NCBI RefSeq assembly: GCF_032884065.1
Contig: NC_088873.1
Span: 38,489,823-38,553,822 of the forward strand
Direction: 5' to 3'
Length of the DNA stretch: 64,000 nt
DNA from: Artemia franciscana
Lineage: Eukaryota; Arthropoda; Branchiopoda; Anostraca; Artemiidae
Under the pieces are notes generated by a model. The model was not told where the DNA came from. It made no database searches and saw nothing but the letters and a program-made list of their open reading frames with translations. Numbering within the stretch: position 1 is the stretch's first letter; every line of letters begins with the position of its first letter. Of this stretch, positions 57,101 to 64,000 are shown piece after piece. The translations under genes and the position numbers were made by a program.

Positions 57101-60100
57101 AATTTTATAATAAAGAAGCTAAAGTTCTGGACGAGTGACTATATATGCTGAGGGGTTAAAGTTTTATATCTTTGAAAGTAGTTGAATTGGAAGAATAAAA
57201 CTTTCAGAGCGAAATCAAAGCCTAAACTAAGACCTAAAAAGGGATTGTAAAATCCTTTTTTCCTGAAGGTGTCAGCTCTCTCCGTATTTCTAAGACTTTG
57301 GACCTGTCTTACCTCCGGAAAAATTGTCCTTTTCTTTAGTTTTGGTTTGAGTCTTTTCTTTGACTTCATTTCTTCTTTCTTTATTTCTTTCTATCTTCAC
57401 TATTTCATTCAATCTTCAAATCTTCTTGTTTAAATTTAAGACACGTCTTTATAATTTGCTTAAAATCCATATCATAATTTTTAGCAAGGAGGTATTTTTA
57501 AGCTCCATTACATTCAAATTTTGCAGAAAGGTAACACTAGGGAATTAAAGCTCTTCTGAAAGAAAAATGCTAATAAAATAAAAGTAAATGTCAACATAAT
57601 AAATAAAGATGTTAACAAAATAAATAAAATCCCTTTTTTGCGTTCTTTTTCATGGAATAGTAGCTATTGTCGAACATATACTACTACCACTATTAATAAC
57701 AACTCACTGCATTACCAAACCGCCTGAGGCCAACACAACTTCGGAGGCTTTCCTTCTATCCCAATCTTTTCAAAGCCTCCCTCTTTAGACCGTTCCGAAA
57801 AGTTCAAACTTCTATTAAATTCTTCCTTCGATCTTTTCCCACCCCGTTCGAGGGCGACCCGCTTTTCCTTTAGCCCTAGATGGTCGGCCAAAAGACTATA
57901 TTTGGCAATCTGTCATCCTTCATTTGCAGAATGTGTCTTAGCCATTTCAACCTTTATCTCATTATAGCCCTAGAAAGCATGATTGAACCATATTTTTTTG
58001 TACTGCTCATTATTTGAAATACGGTCAGTCATTCGGCAATCAAAAGAATCTGTATACCGTTTCTCTGGAAAATATCTAAAAAATCCTCCTCCGCCTCTGG
58101 AGTGCCCAAGTTTCAGAACCATACGTGATCACTGTCATCGTTGTATCTTCCAATATTCTAATCCTGGTTTGCGCAGTTTTCTTCTTTCTATTTGATTTCA
58201 TGCTCTCCCATACCCTTTGCCATGTTTTTTAGAGTGAAGTCCGTTAAAATGATTTGTATATATAGGGATGGAACGCAACCCTGCTAACTCCTATCTCATT
58301 GCAAAACCAGCTGCTAACCTCATTTCCTACATTAACAGCATTAATGTTATTGTCATACATAGCACTAATCGCTGTAATGTATTTATCTGGTATACCATAT
58401 ATGTATAGGACCTTCAGTAAAGCTCTTCTACAGATTGAACGCTTACTCATGATCTATAAAACTGAGGATTAAAGGGATCTAAGGACTTAGGCATTCCTCA
58501 TTATTAATATAAGGGTGAAAACTTGGACGACACATGCTTTTCTCTTTCTAAAGTTTGAAACAAAAGCGTTTTTGGCCAGAAAGGTTAATACCAAGAACTG
58601 GGATTAGATAAACAATATTTCTGATTTTACAGGGGCAGATACAGAATTAATGTTTGGACTGGGCCCCTTCGAGGGTTGCACTCCTGACCTCCTGAGGTGC
58701 CCCTAAAACAGCCCTGGATCCACCTGTGCTGGTGTTTTAGCAGTAATAAACGGAGAAGAATACTGTATAAAATAAAGGTAGTCTTCTGGGTCTGAAACCA
58801 AAAAAATGATTTTCAGATGTGTTCCTATTTAAACTTGCTTGGGTCTGTCATGACAAAAATATCTAGGTAATGCTTAAAAGTTGCTGCAAAGCATCCAGTT
58901 CTTGAGTCTAGAAATCTGTGTCTAGGCTTTCATATTCTACCAATTAGGTTGCCTCTTTTACAATATATACGTCATTGGTGCTTTAAGTGTGGTTTTCACA
59001 TATATGCCTTGCTGAACTTCCATACTTAAGTAAGAGTATGGGTGGAAATGCTTGTCCAGGCATGGAATGCTGCTTCCAGCTCTGGTGAAGTTCCTGTCTT
59101 TGTGCTATCCAAAATTCCATAATGGGTTACTTTTCAATATACTACTACTACTACTACTAATAACTCACTGCAGCACCAATCCGCCTGAGGCCAACAGAGC
59201 TACGCACGCTCCTCCTCCAACCTAATCTATTTAAAGCCTCCCTCTTTATATTCTCCCAAGAAGTTCCCGTTTCCTTTAAATCTTTATTTATGACATCCTT
59301 CCAACCCAGACAAGGACGACCTGCTTTCCGTGTAGCCCCAGATGGTTGGCCAAAAAGGACAATCTTCGGTAATCTGTCATCCTTCATCCATAGAACGTGG
59401 CCTTGCCATCTCAACCTCTCTTTCATTATAGCCCCAGGAAGCGGGATTGAACCACACTTTTCGTACAACCAACTGTTTGAAATACGGTCAGTCACCCGGG
59501 TACCCAGAACAATCCGTAGGCAATTTCTTTGGAAAACATCTAGTAAATTTTCATCTGCTTTTCGGAGTGCCCATGCTTCAGAGACATATTTGACCACTGT
59601 CATCACTGTAGCTTCCAATATTCTAATCTTGGTTTGTAGACTTATCTTTCTATTCTTCCAAACTTTTTTTGACTGTGAAAAAACACCCTGAGCTTTAGCT
59701 ATTCTACTTTTAACATCTTTACTGCTCCCACCATCTTTACTAATAATACTACCAAGGTAACTGAAGCTCCCAACCTGATCAATCTTTTCGTTACCTAATG
59801 TTACTTGTTCATCTTCACTTATTCCTAGCCTTAGTGACTTAGTCTTCTTAACATTAATTTTCAAGCCTATTTTAGCACCCTGAACTCGTAAAACCTCTAA
59901 AAATTCATTCATTTTGCTCACACTTTCATCTAATATGCTTAAATCATCAGCATAATCCAAGTCCAGGAGCGTCCTTCCTCCCCATTTGATTCCATGGTCT
60001 CCAATTGCCTTTCCTGTGCTCCTTAAGACGAAGTCCATCAAAATGATCCATATAAAGGGGGATAGAACACAACCCTGCTTAACTCCTGATTTAATACAAA

Positions 60101-61361
60101 ACCAGTTGCTAACCTCATTTCCTACCTTAACCGCAGCAGTATTATTCTCGTACATAGCGCAAATCACTTTAATGTATTTTTCTGGTATACCATATAACGA
60201 TACGACCTTTGTTAACGCTGTTCTATCAACAGAATCGAAAGCTTGCTCATAATCCATAAAACTAAGGACCAAAGGTGTTTGACAACGAAGGGACTTCTCA
60301 ATTATTAACCTAAGAGTGAAAACATGGTCGACACATCCTCTACCTTTTCTAAAACCGCATTGTTCTTCCCTTAAAACTTTGTCTACAGCATGTCTCAGTC
60401 TAAAAAGTATCATATTACTCAGTAATTTGCTACCTACAGAGACCAGACTAATGCCTCGATAATTACGACACTCAGTCTTGTCACCTTTCTTGTACAGTGG
60501 TTTAATTAAGGTTTTACTAAAATCATTGGGTACTTCCCCTTTTTCAAAAATCATGTTCATAATTTTTTCAATATAAAAGCTACAAATTCTTTGAAGTGCC
60601 AAAGCTGTAACTCCATCTGATAAAGACCTATGCCCAAATATTTTTTTTAATGAGTATGTTTTCCCGAGAAAAAGCAAGAAAAAGTGTCTAGTAATAGTAA
60701 GAAATTGGGAATACTTTCACAATTTTTTGAAATATATCTCAAATATGGCTGAGAATACCTCATCCCCCCCAAAAAAAACCAGTATTTATAACAGCTTTAT
60801 GCAAAACCAGCTAACAGCATATGAAAATATTTATATACTAAATATAAATACTCCGAGCATAGAGAGTGTAATAGCGAGGGGCCCCATGCATAAGGTTATT
60901 TAGAAAGACCCAACTCTCGAAAACATTATGTCTTCAAAAAGGGACTTGTTTCATCCCCCCTTCCTATGAAACGTATGCTACTCCCTCATTAAATCTTCGG
61001 TGCGAGAAGATTGGACCTCTGTGCATATTAGGAAACAGAGCTTGTAACGATGAAAAACCAAATATCATAAACTTTAGACTGCTCCACAGCTGTAACTGAA
61101 TTAAACTATATTTTCAAATGAATTTTTCTTTCAGCTGCCACAAAATTTCAACTAACCCTGGCGCCACCTGACTTTGCTCAATACCCAGTGTCTGACCTGT
61201 TTCGGCGACTGGGACCTGTTTCGCTTTTCTCTGCCAGACATCGATGGTCAAAGCCAAAACTTTGCAAACTGAATAAGTTGTCGGATCAAGGTTTTGGTTT
61301 TAGTGTTAAGGGAGAAGGCCCCGTAGTCATTGCCGGGGTCGATGGGGGATCCCTAGCCGAC
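30333..61361 (+). CDS. Rhp: Rhophilin gene, middle part (6 exons; both ends outside visible sequence)
   Basis: Join 30333-30591, 37675-37884, 48449-48538, 49910-50093, 56117-56314, 61135-61361. All junctions have canonical GT-AG sites and keep frame, giving about 390 residues. Rhophilins are Rho-GTPase effectors: HR1 domain (Rho binding), BRO1 domain and PDZ domain, acting at the actin cytoskeleton and endosomal membranes. Seen here: BRO1 from YDSLTGIPSAQRTVAFEK to the helical end (LRRREQLALILRNVY), then the linker with DLFRRLGPVSLFSARHRW, a rhophilin signature, and the first PDZ strands (GFGFSVKGEGPVVIAGVDGGS). The PDZ separates it from Alix, Brox and HD-PTP. The HR1 domain and about 200 N-terminal residues are missing to the left, and the PDZ end lies to the right. 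Confidence 0.9.
30592..31831. other. Rhophilin intron, nothing recognised
   Basis: No repeat or gene could be defined; ordinary composition with several short open frames lacking any support. Confidence 0.4.
31832..32184 (+). mobile_element. 353-bp non-autonomous hAT element
   Basis: Starts CAGAGGCGTTTTAGG and ends GGCCGGAACTGCCACAG, flanked by an exact 8-bp duplication ACTCCTGT (31824-31831 and 32185-32192). Its two ends match the ends of the 680-bp hAT copy at 54647-55326; the transposase part is gone. Confidence 0.8.
32185..33042. other. Rhophilin intron, nothing recognised
   Basis: No gene or defined repeat. Confidence 0.4.
33043..33232. mobile_element. hAT-type MITE (family M1)
   Basis: CAACGCCGTATTT at the left, CCCGGCTTCTGCCTTG at the right, flanked by ATGATGAT on both sides (the right copy lies in a GAT run). 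It has the G-rich then C-rich interior common to this family. 190 bp. Confidence 0.65.
33233..36239. other. Rhophilin intron with short dispersed elements
   Basis: About 33722-33950 has hAT-like ends (CAGCGGCGTC and rc CAGTGGCATA) with imperfect 8-bp flanks GTCAGAGA/GTGAGAGG. 34570-34592 is a small palindromic GATT/AATC run. No exon was found. Confidence 0.5.
36240..37674 (+). repeat. Tandem array of decayed partial copies of the rhophilin exon 37675-37884
   Basis: The first unit has an acceptor-like TTCTCAG at 36296-36302 and about 160 bases matching the exon from its first base (GCTAAAGGAAGGGAGTGCC vs GCTCAAGCAAGGGAGTGTC). Later units of about 185-189 bp keep only GAAACAAATGACGATTTCC and flanks (36938, 37125, 37310, 37499), with the shared intron piece AATGACAATATGATACTTA. 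Frames are broken (for example TAA after ACATACAGT in the first copy). About 300 bp of unrelated sequence (36535-36830) splits units 1 and 2. Confidence 0.85.
37675..37884 (+). CDS. Rhp: Rhophilin exon: BRO1 domain with charged insert
   Basis: Acceptor TTATTCTCAG, donor GAG/GTAAGC; 210 bases, phase 0 to phase 0. Starts AQARECLFEKLSLYG, the conserved BRO1 helix, and ends FVASFESAQEAAE. In between lies a hydrophilic segment of about 40 residues (basic RSRKRERRNR, then acidic DDFLNNDEDD) that vertebrate rhophilins, as I recall them, largely lack. Confidence 0.92.
37885..38618. other. Rhophilin intron, nothing recognised
   Basis: No gene; contains a G run near 38098-38107. Confidence 0.4.
38619..38790. 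mobile_element. hAT-type MITE (family M1)
   Basis: Ends CAAGGACGTATCCGG and CTAGATACGGCCCTG are inverted repeats (11-12 of 15 match), flanked by an exact 8-bp duplication GTACTGAT (38611-38618, 38791-38798). Interior: G13 run, then GTAAAAACATAGCAAAA, then C-rich. Confidence 0.85.
38800..40049. other. Rhophilin intron with fragments of short elements
   Basis: 39160-39390 ends in CTAATTGACGCCACTTTC and resembles 33722-33950. At 39858 a family M1 left end (CAAGACCGTATCCAGG) has no matching right end. No gene. Confidence 0.45.
40050..40200. mobile_element. hAT-type MITE (family M1)
   Basis: 151 bp, ends CAAGGCCGTGTAGG and CTAGGATACGATTTTG, flanked by an exact 8-bp duplication AATGTAGT (40042-40049, 40201-40208). 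Confidence 0.85.
40209..41309. other. Rhophilin intron, nothing recognised
   Basis: AT-rich, a T8G10 run near 41190. No gene. Confidence 0.4.
41310..41905 (+). mobile_element. Old copy of repeat family R1
   Basis: About 75-80% similar to 43080-43700 in the same orientation (AGTTCGTGTTAACGAATTG, AATTTTGATAAAAGTA, GGGGTGATTGTATCGAACC). It ends before the part shared with 43700-44500. Confidence 0.75.
42136..42185. repeat. Poly-T tract of about 50
   Basis: Uninterrupted T run in the intron; likely length-variable and assembly-sensitive. Confidence 0.9.
42186..43074. other. Rhophilin intron, nothing recognised
   Basis: No gene. A G/C-rich piece at 42365-42540 resembles the short dispersed elements but no ends could be set. 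Confidence 0.4.
43075..44500 (+). mobile_element. Repeat family R1, best uninterrupted copy
   Basis: Starts with a short palindrome (CAGTTCGTGGTAACGAACTG, 43084-43103). It carries the sequence found reversed at 23840-26250. At 44104-44135 it gives the empty site of the LINE inserted at 24461. No open frame of useful length; class unknown. Confidence 0.75.
44503..44786. repeat. Near-perfect palindrome, arms about 120 bp
   Basis: Left arm 44503-44626 and right arm 44661-44786 are almost exact reverse complements (AAAAAACGAGTTTTTTTAAC...CTTTACGCTAAAG), with a loop of about 34 bases. The same arm occurs singly at 24030-24145, 51245-51345 and in diverged form at 43970-44075. Confidence 0.9.
44861..45469. 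mobile_element. 609-bp hAT-like element
   Basis: Ends CAGGCACGTACGCAGG and CCCTGCGTACGTGCCAG are inverted repeats (15 of 16), flanked by an exact 8-bp duplication CCCCTTGA (44853-44860, 45470-45477). No transposase frame; several G runs. A second left end of the family (CAGGCACGTAAGC) lies at 53818. Confidence 0.85.
45478..48448. other. Rhophilin intron
   Basis: No rhophilin exon. A minus-strand open frame of 102 codons at 47132-47440 looks protein-like in composition (YNSLTIPHLLTLAPVWYF) and may be a retroelement fragment, but I do not recognise it. Confidence 0.4.
48449..48538 (+). CDS. Rhp: Rhophilin exon: BRO1 domain
   Basis: Acceptor TTTTTTACAG, donor CGG/GTAAGT. Ninety bases, phase 0 at both ends, encode VSDSYDRVSQAFDVDLIKEY then VPAPWLTLVR, matching the conserved Y.PxxWxxLV segment of rhophilin BRO1 domains. 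Confidence 0.92.
48539..49802. other. Rhophilin intron, nothing recognised
   Basis: No gene or defined repeat. Confidence 0.4.
49803..49909. repeat. TGATCACA-rich short repeat ending in the splice acceptor
   Basis: Repeated TGATCACA/TGATCACATT units. The piece TGATCACATTTTATATTA occurs at about 49809 and again at 49891-49908, where the last copy supplies the AG acceptor of exon 49910. Confidence 0.8.
49910..50093 (+). CDS. Rhp: Rhophilin exon: BRO1 domain
   Basis: Acceptor TATATTAG, donor TTAG/GTAAGT; 184 bases, phase 0 to one base over. Encodes VKSEHYRALAHSQTGKTLLL and, after a variable stretch, the tail IRIPKNFEEKRIL. VKxExYRxLAH is the conserved helix that follows the W..LV segment. Confidence 0.92.
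50094..51229. other. Rhophilin intron with a probable damaged M1 element
   Basis: About 50650-50815 has the C-run and a right end (CAAATACGCCCTTG) like family M1, but no matching left end. No gene. Confidence 0.45.
51245..51345 (-). mobile_element. Solo arm of the R1 palindrome
   Basis: TCAAACTTTAGCGTGAAGAGC...CTGTTCGTTTTAAG, TTTTAATGTCGCTCCTTAC matches the right arm of 44661-44760. Confidence 0.8.
51743..51891. mobile_element. hAT-type MITE (family M1)
   Basis: Ends CAGGGCCTTATCCAGG and CCGGATGCGGCTTTG, flanked by GTGGCAGC (51735-51742) and GTGGAAGC (51892-51899), 7 of 8 identical. 149 bp. Confidence 0.8.
51900..53322. other. Rhophilin intron, nothing recognised
   Basis: Contains an (AAAAAAGC)n microsatellite at 52145-52235. 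No gene. Confidence 0.45.
53323..53469. mobile_element. hAT-type MITE (family M1)
   Basis: Ends AAAGGCTGTATCTAGAGG and TCCTGTTTAAGGCCTTG; flanks CCAGCATA and CCAACATG agree at 6 of 8 positions. G-run then C-run interior as in other members. Confidence 0.6.
53470..54646. other. Rhophilin intron, mostly unrecognised
   Basis: A lone 609-bp-family left end (CAGGCACGTAAGC) at 53818. No gene. Confidence 0.4.
54647..55326 (+). mobile_element. 680-bp hAT element relic carrying the transposase C-terminus
   Basis: Starts CAGAGGCGGTTTCAGAGG and ends near GACAGAACGACAGCTG; flanks GTCTTCAT and GCCATCAT agree at 6 of 8. Its outer parts match the 353-bp element at 31832-32184. The middle holds the transposase fragment listed separately. 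Confidence 0.75.
54930..55203 (+). pseudogene. hAT transposase C-terminal (dimerisation) fragment, frameshifted
   Basis: A frame with LFANVRVACQILL is followed, after a frame change, by YLRSTMGQERLNDLALISIE and FARAKIKKKPDLSKRKI with a TAG stop at about 55201-55203. LRSTMGQERL...LALxSIE is the hallmark of the hAT C-terminal dimerisation domain. The rest of the transposase is absent and the frames do not join, so it is dead. Confidence 0.8.
55480..56116 (+). repeat. Two decayed upstream copies of rhophilin exon 56117-56314 with flanking intron
   Basis: Tandem units of about 316-320 bp. The copy at 55801 starts CACTAGCATATTTGCGGAAAG, right after an acceptor-like TTTTTTAAAG, stays open about 32 codons and then hits TAA. 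The older copy starts near 55480 (ACATTTAGTCATGAAAAGCC). Both share the exon's first about 75 bases, then a G-run and GACTCAGAAAC.CC.TT.CTGGGT in the intron part. Neither contains the second half of the exon. Confidence 0.88.
56117..56314 (+). CDS. Rhp: Rhophilin exon: end of BRO1 domain
   Basis: Acceptor TTTTTACAG, donor ATGC/GTAAGG; 198 bases, two bases complete Ala and one is left over. Encodes ALAHLRKASETHEESQRLQR, then MCRELRRREQLALILRNVYL, a coiled helical region, and the acidic linker PLDIDLDPPSIM. Confidence 0.93.
56717..56881. mobile_element. hAT-type MITE (family M1)
   Basis: Ends CAGAGTTTTATCC and GGATACGGCCTTG, flanked by an exact 8-bp duplication CTTGAATC (56709-56716, 56882-56889). 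165 bp, only about 400 bases from a rhophilin exon. Confidence 0.88.
56890..57678. other. Rhophilin intron, nothing recognised
   Basis: Includes a T20 run near 56937. No gene. Confidence 0.4.
57679..58550 (-). mobile_element. Old LINE copy with internal deletion
   Basis: Aligns to 59140-60350 of the larger LINE at about 75-80%, but about 340 bases (around 58180-58210) are deleted and frames are broken. Its tail is TACTACTACCACTATTAATAAC. Confidence 0.85.
58551..59138. other. Rhophilin intron between two LINE copies
   Basis: 58631-58735 has hAT-like ends (CAGGGGCAGATACAG and rc CACAGGTGGATCCAGGG), but no clear target duplication. Confidence 0.4.
59140..60677 (-). mobile_element. 5'-truncated LINE (non-LTR retrotransposon)
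   Basis: The 3' end is a (TAG)n tail at 59140-59159 on the minus strand. The copy starts around the beginning of the reverse transcriptase domain, so the endonuclease part is missing. It lies antisense in the last visible rhophilin intron. A LINE clade is not assigned. Confidence 0.9.
59157..60677 (-). CDS. LINE reverse transcriptase ORF, 506 codons, intact but N-truncated
   Basis: RNA-directed DNA polymerase for target-primed reverse transcription. Visible motifs: IKPLYKKGDKTECRNYRGIS (residues 58-77), CGFRKGRG (107-114), MDYEQAFDSVDR (141-152, first catalytic Asp), SGVKQGCVLSP (197-207), DYADD (241-245, the two catalytic Asp) and the C-terminal RWQGHVLWM...RKAGRPCLGW. There is no stop in the frame, which suggests a young copy, but no apurinic endonuclease domain, so it cannot act alone. 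The start codon shown is just the first Met; the true ORF began further upstream. Confidence 0.88.
   Translation of the reverse strand: MLFLGKTYSLKKIFGHRSLSDGVTALALQRICSFYIEKIMNMIFEKGEVPNDFSKTLIKPLYKKGDKTECRNYRGISLVSVGSKLLSNMILFRLRHAVDKVLREEQCGFRKGRGCVDHVFTLRLIIEKSLRCQTPLVLSFMDYEQAFDSVDRTALTKVVSLYGIPEKYIKVICAMYENNTAAVKVGNEVSNWFCIKSGVKQGCVLSPFIWIILMDFVLRSTGKAIGDHGIKWGGRTLLDLDYADDLSILDESVSKMNEFLEVLRVQGAKIGLKINVKKTKSLRLGISEDEQVTLGNEKIDQVGSFSYLGSIISKDGGSSKDVKSRIAKAQGVFSQSKKVWKNRKISLQTKIRILEATVMTVVKYVSEAWALRKADENLLDVFQRNCLRIVLGTRVTDRISNSWLYEKCGSIPLPGAIMKERLRWQGHVLWMKDDRLPKIVLFGQPSGATRKAGRPCLGWKDVINKDLKETGTSWENIKREALNRLGWRRSVRSSVGLRRIGAAVSY
60678..61134. other. Rhophilin intron, nothing recognised
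   Basis: No gene. Confidence 0.4.
61135..61361 (+). CDS. Rhp: Rhophilin exon: linker and first half of PDZ
   Basis: Acceptor TTTCTTTCAG, donor GAC/GTGAGT; 227 bases, two bases complete Pro, end in phase 0. Encodes TLAPPDFAQYPVSDLFRRLG, then FSARHRWSKPK and KLNKLSDQGFGFSVKGEG. The carboxylate-binding loop of the PDZ is GFGF. The remaining PDZ strands must be in a later exon beyond this window. Confidence 0.93.
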
Positions 61362-61996
61362 GTGAGTAGTATTTATATCTATAATCAGGATCATGATTAT
61401 TTTTTATTTTATTTTAGTATAGCTATATCGCTGAAATTTAGTATGATATATGTTACGCTAAGTTAAGTCATATAATATTGATATTTAGTTTACATTTTTT
61501 ACACCTAAATATTTTTTAGATTATGGTTGTATTTGAATTATTTCTTCTTCTGTTTTACTATAGTTATATCATTTGAATCTAGCATAATTTATGTTAGACT
61601 AAGTTACATTTCGTAACATTTACGTTGACTTTACATATTATACGTGTAGATATTTTTTTTGATTATTGTTGTATTTTAATTATGTTTTTTTTCTGTTTTA
61701 ATATAGCTATATCACTTAAATTTAGCATAATTTACATTTTACCAAGTTAAATTATATAATATTTAAGTTTAATGTACATGTTTCACATGGAAAAATTTTT
61801 CAGGTGCTATCATAGTCGTATTTATTTTGCTAAACTAAATTTTTAATTAATAATTTGTTGTTATTTATTTACTATTTTACTATTTCAGCTACCAGTATCT
61901 TTTATTTCATACTATTTCTTCAACAAGACTGGGGCTAAGATTTCTTAATTAGAAAGATTTCTAAAACATAGATATGAGTCTTTGTCTTATTTTATA
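61362..61996. other. Rhophilin intron, AT-rich
   Basis: Three diverged repeats of about 160 bp (TTTTAGTATAGCTATATC..TGAAATTTAGTATGAT) at about 61410, 61553 and 61697 form a weak tandem series. No gene. Confidence 0.55.
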
Positions 61997-62110
61997 CTAG
62001 CTGCTGGTGTGGCGCTTCGCGCCCCCCAATCCCCCCCGCGCATAAGTCGTTACGTGCCGTATTAATTACGCGCCATTGTAGTTGTGTCCCTGTGTCCCAC
62101 CTGTGAATAT

Positions 62111-62240
<130 letters not shown>

Positions 62241-62397
62241 TAGCTGTTGGGGTGGCGCTTCGCGCCACCCCAACACCTAGTTGGTGGGGGCGCTTCGCGC
62301 CCCCCCCCAAGCCCCCCCGCGCGCGTAAGTCGTTACGCGCCATAATAGTTACGCGCCATTGTAGTTGTGTCCCTATGTCCCACCTGTGAATATAGAT

Positions 62398-62539
<142 letters not shown>

Positions 62540-62541
62540 TT

Positions 62542-62728
62542 TTAACTACGTAAAACTTGCGAATATACAACATTCTTTGCTGTCCCATTGTCTTTGCATA
62601 TAAATAGATTGTCAGGTTTACCGACTCTTGAACATGCAACATATAATGGTCCATGGGAAAACAATCTGTATTCAGATCTATACCTCATGATTCTAATGAT
62701 TGCCCTTGAGCTTTGTTGATGGTGATTG
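62542..62728 (-). pseudogene. Helitron Pif1-type helicase C-terminus, broken
   Basis: Reads AITINKAQGQSLES, an in-frame [12 protein letters not shown], then a frameshift, then [15 protein letters not shown] and [10 protein letters not shown] with TAA at 62544-62542. TINKAQGQS and YVACSRV are the conserved last motifs of Pif1 helicases in Helitrons. Confidence 0.8.
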
Positions 62729-62749
62729 CTAATCGACCATTCCCTGTCC

Positions 62750-63275
62750 CGGTGTCCCGGTCGTCATTTACATCCCCCTGTTTCCCCCGGTGTCCCTGTT
62801 GTAGTTGTGTCCCTGTGTCCCGGTCGTCATTTATATTCCCTGTGTCCCGGTCGTCATTTGTATCCCGGTGTCCCGGTCTGTATATACATTCGTTTTTTAG
62901 TTTTGTTTTTCTCCTTTATTTTTTTCCTTTTTTTTTCTTTTTTAGCTTATTTAGATTTTTAGATTTTTTAGTTTTTTTATTAGTTTTTAGTTTTTTTTTC
63001 TTTTTAGTTTTTTTGTCCCGGTCGTCATTTATATCCCCCTGTTTCTCCCGGTGTCCCCGTTGTAGTTGTGTCCCTGTGTCCCGGTCGTCATTTATATTCC
63101 CTGTGTCCCGGTCGTCATTTGTATCCCGGTGTACCGGTCTGTATATACATTCGTTTTTTAGTTTTGTTTTTCTCCTTTATTTTTTTCCTTTTTTTTTCTT
63201 TTTTAGTTTATTTAGATTTTTAGATTTTTTAGTTTTTTTATTAGTTTTTAGTTTTTTTTTCTTTTTAGTTTTTTT
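62750..63275. repeat. About 260-bp tandem duplication rich in GTCCCGGTCGTCATTT
   Basis: Two units, 62750-63012 and 63013-63275. Within each, TGTGTCCCGGTCGTCATTT recurs three times, then a T/TTTAG-rich block. A plus-strand open frame through both is low-complexity and not a gene. Confidence 0.85.
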
Positions 63276-63925
63276 GTAGTTTTTACCTTCTTTTTAGTTT
63301 TGTTAATTTTTTTTTTTACTTAGTTTTTTTTTAGTTTTTTAGATGAAAATTTTTTTTAGTTTTTTCCTTTTTTTCTTTTTAGTTTTTTATTGGTTTTTAC
63401 CTTTATGTTAGCTTATTTTTCAGTTTTTTCCTTTTTTTTTAGTTTTTTTTTATTTTTTATTTTTTTTAGTTTTTTACCTTTTTTTAGTTTTTTTAGTTTT
63501 TTTAGTTTTTTAGCTTTTTTACTTTTTTTATTAGTTTTTAGTTTTTTTGTAGTTTTTGCCTTTTTTTAGTTTTTTCAGTTTTTTTTTTAGTTTTTTATTG
63601 GTTTTTACCTTTATTTTAGCTTATTTTTCAGTTTTTTCCTTTTTTTTAGTTTTTTTTAGTTTTTAGTTTTTTTAGTTTTTTACCTTTTTTTAGTTTTTTT
63701 AGTTTTTTTAGTTTTTTAGCTTTTTTATTTTTTTATTAGTTTTTAGTTTTTTTTGTAGTTTTTGCCTTTTTTTTAGTTTTTTTAGTTTTTTAGCTTTTTT
63801 ATTAGTTTTTAGTTTTTTTTGTAGTTTTTGCCTTTTTTTAGTTTTTTTAGTTTTTTAGCTTTTTTATTTTTTTTATTAGTTTTTAGTTTTTTTTGTAGTT
63901 TTTGCCTTTTTTTAGTTTTTTCAGT
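63276..63925. repeat. T-rich (TTTTTAG)n-like low-complexity block
   Basis: About 650 bp of T runs separated by AG, with local higher-order units containing GTAGTTTTTGCC. Confidence 0.85.
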
Positions 63926-63928
63926 TTT

Positions 63929-63963
63929 GACGTCACCTGATCCAGTTTTTTCAGGTGACGTCA
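63929..63963. repeat. 12-bp inverted repeat GACGTCACCTGA
   Basis: GACGTCACCTGA, 11 bases, then its exact reverse complement TCAGGTGACGTC. The right arm overlaps a second direct GACGTCACCTGATCCA copy. Confidence 0.75.
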
Positions 63964-64000
63964 CCTGATCCACGATCCACAGATCCACAGACAACTTATT

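Noticed and set aside
62713-63279. 188-codon plus-strand frame rich in Ser, Phe and Leu
   Set aside because: Low-complexity translation of the 260-bp duplication and T-rich block.

Overview
This is a eukaryotic, AT-rich, repeat-laden and intron-rich window. Long introns, GT-AG splice sites, LDL-receptor and rhophilin genes, LINE, hAT, Helitron and mariner-like elements all point to an animal. The protein matches and repeat style suggest an arthropod, perhaps a branchiopod crustacean, but the species call is an inference with low confidence. There are no bacterial or plasmid features.

Layout. On the minus strand, 2279-23391 holds the 3' part of a megalin (LRP2)-type endocytic receptor gene in seven exons whose splice phases all agree. 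In transcript order they encode LDLa repeats, two EGF modules, one six-bladed YWTD propeller, two more EGF modules, a transmembrane helix and a cytoplasmic tail with an NPVY signal. A 100-N gap (23392-23491) cuts the most 5' visible exon. On the plus strand, 30333-61361 holds six exons of a rhophilin gene (second part of the BRO1 domain, a linker, and the first part of the PDZ domain), again with matching phases. Its 5' end (HR1 and early BRO1) and 3' end are outside the visible sequence. The two genes face each other head to head and both lack their 5' ends on the side of the gap, so the gap must hide much more than 100 bases or be a wrong join.

Almost everything else is repeats. Tandem arrays of 69, 67, 224 and about 100 bp lie in LRP2 introns. 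A tRNA-Ser-like SINE head, a mariner-like foldback element and several LINE relics are present, including one nested in another repeat and one intact 506-codon reverse transcriptase ORF. A family of 150-190 bp hAT-type MITEs has 8-bp target duplications. A 680-bp hAT copy carries the transposase C-terminus, and its 353-bp deletion derivative lies elsewhere in the window. Helitron 3' ends with a decayed Pif1 helicase tail are iterated between long (TA)n tracts at the right end.

Most striking observation: three separate coding exons (one in LRP2, two in rhophilin) each sit at the edge of an intronic tandem array whose units are decaying partial copies of that same exon and its splice site. The LRP2 gene also appears to use a GC-AG intron.
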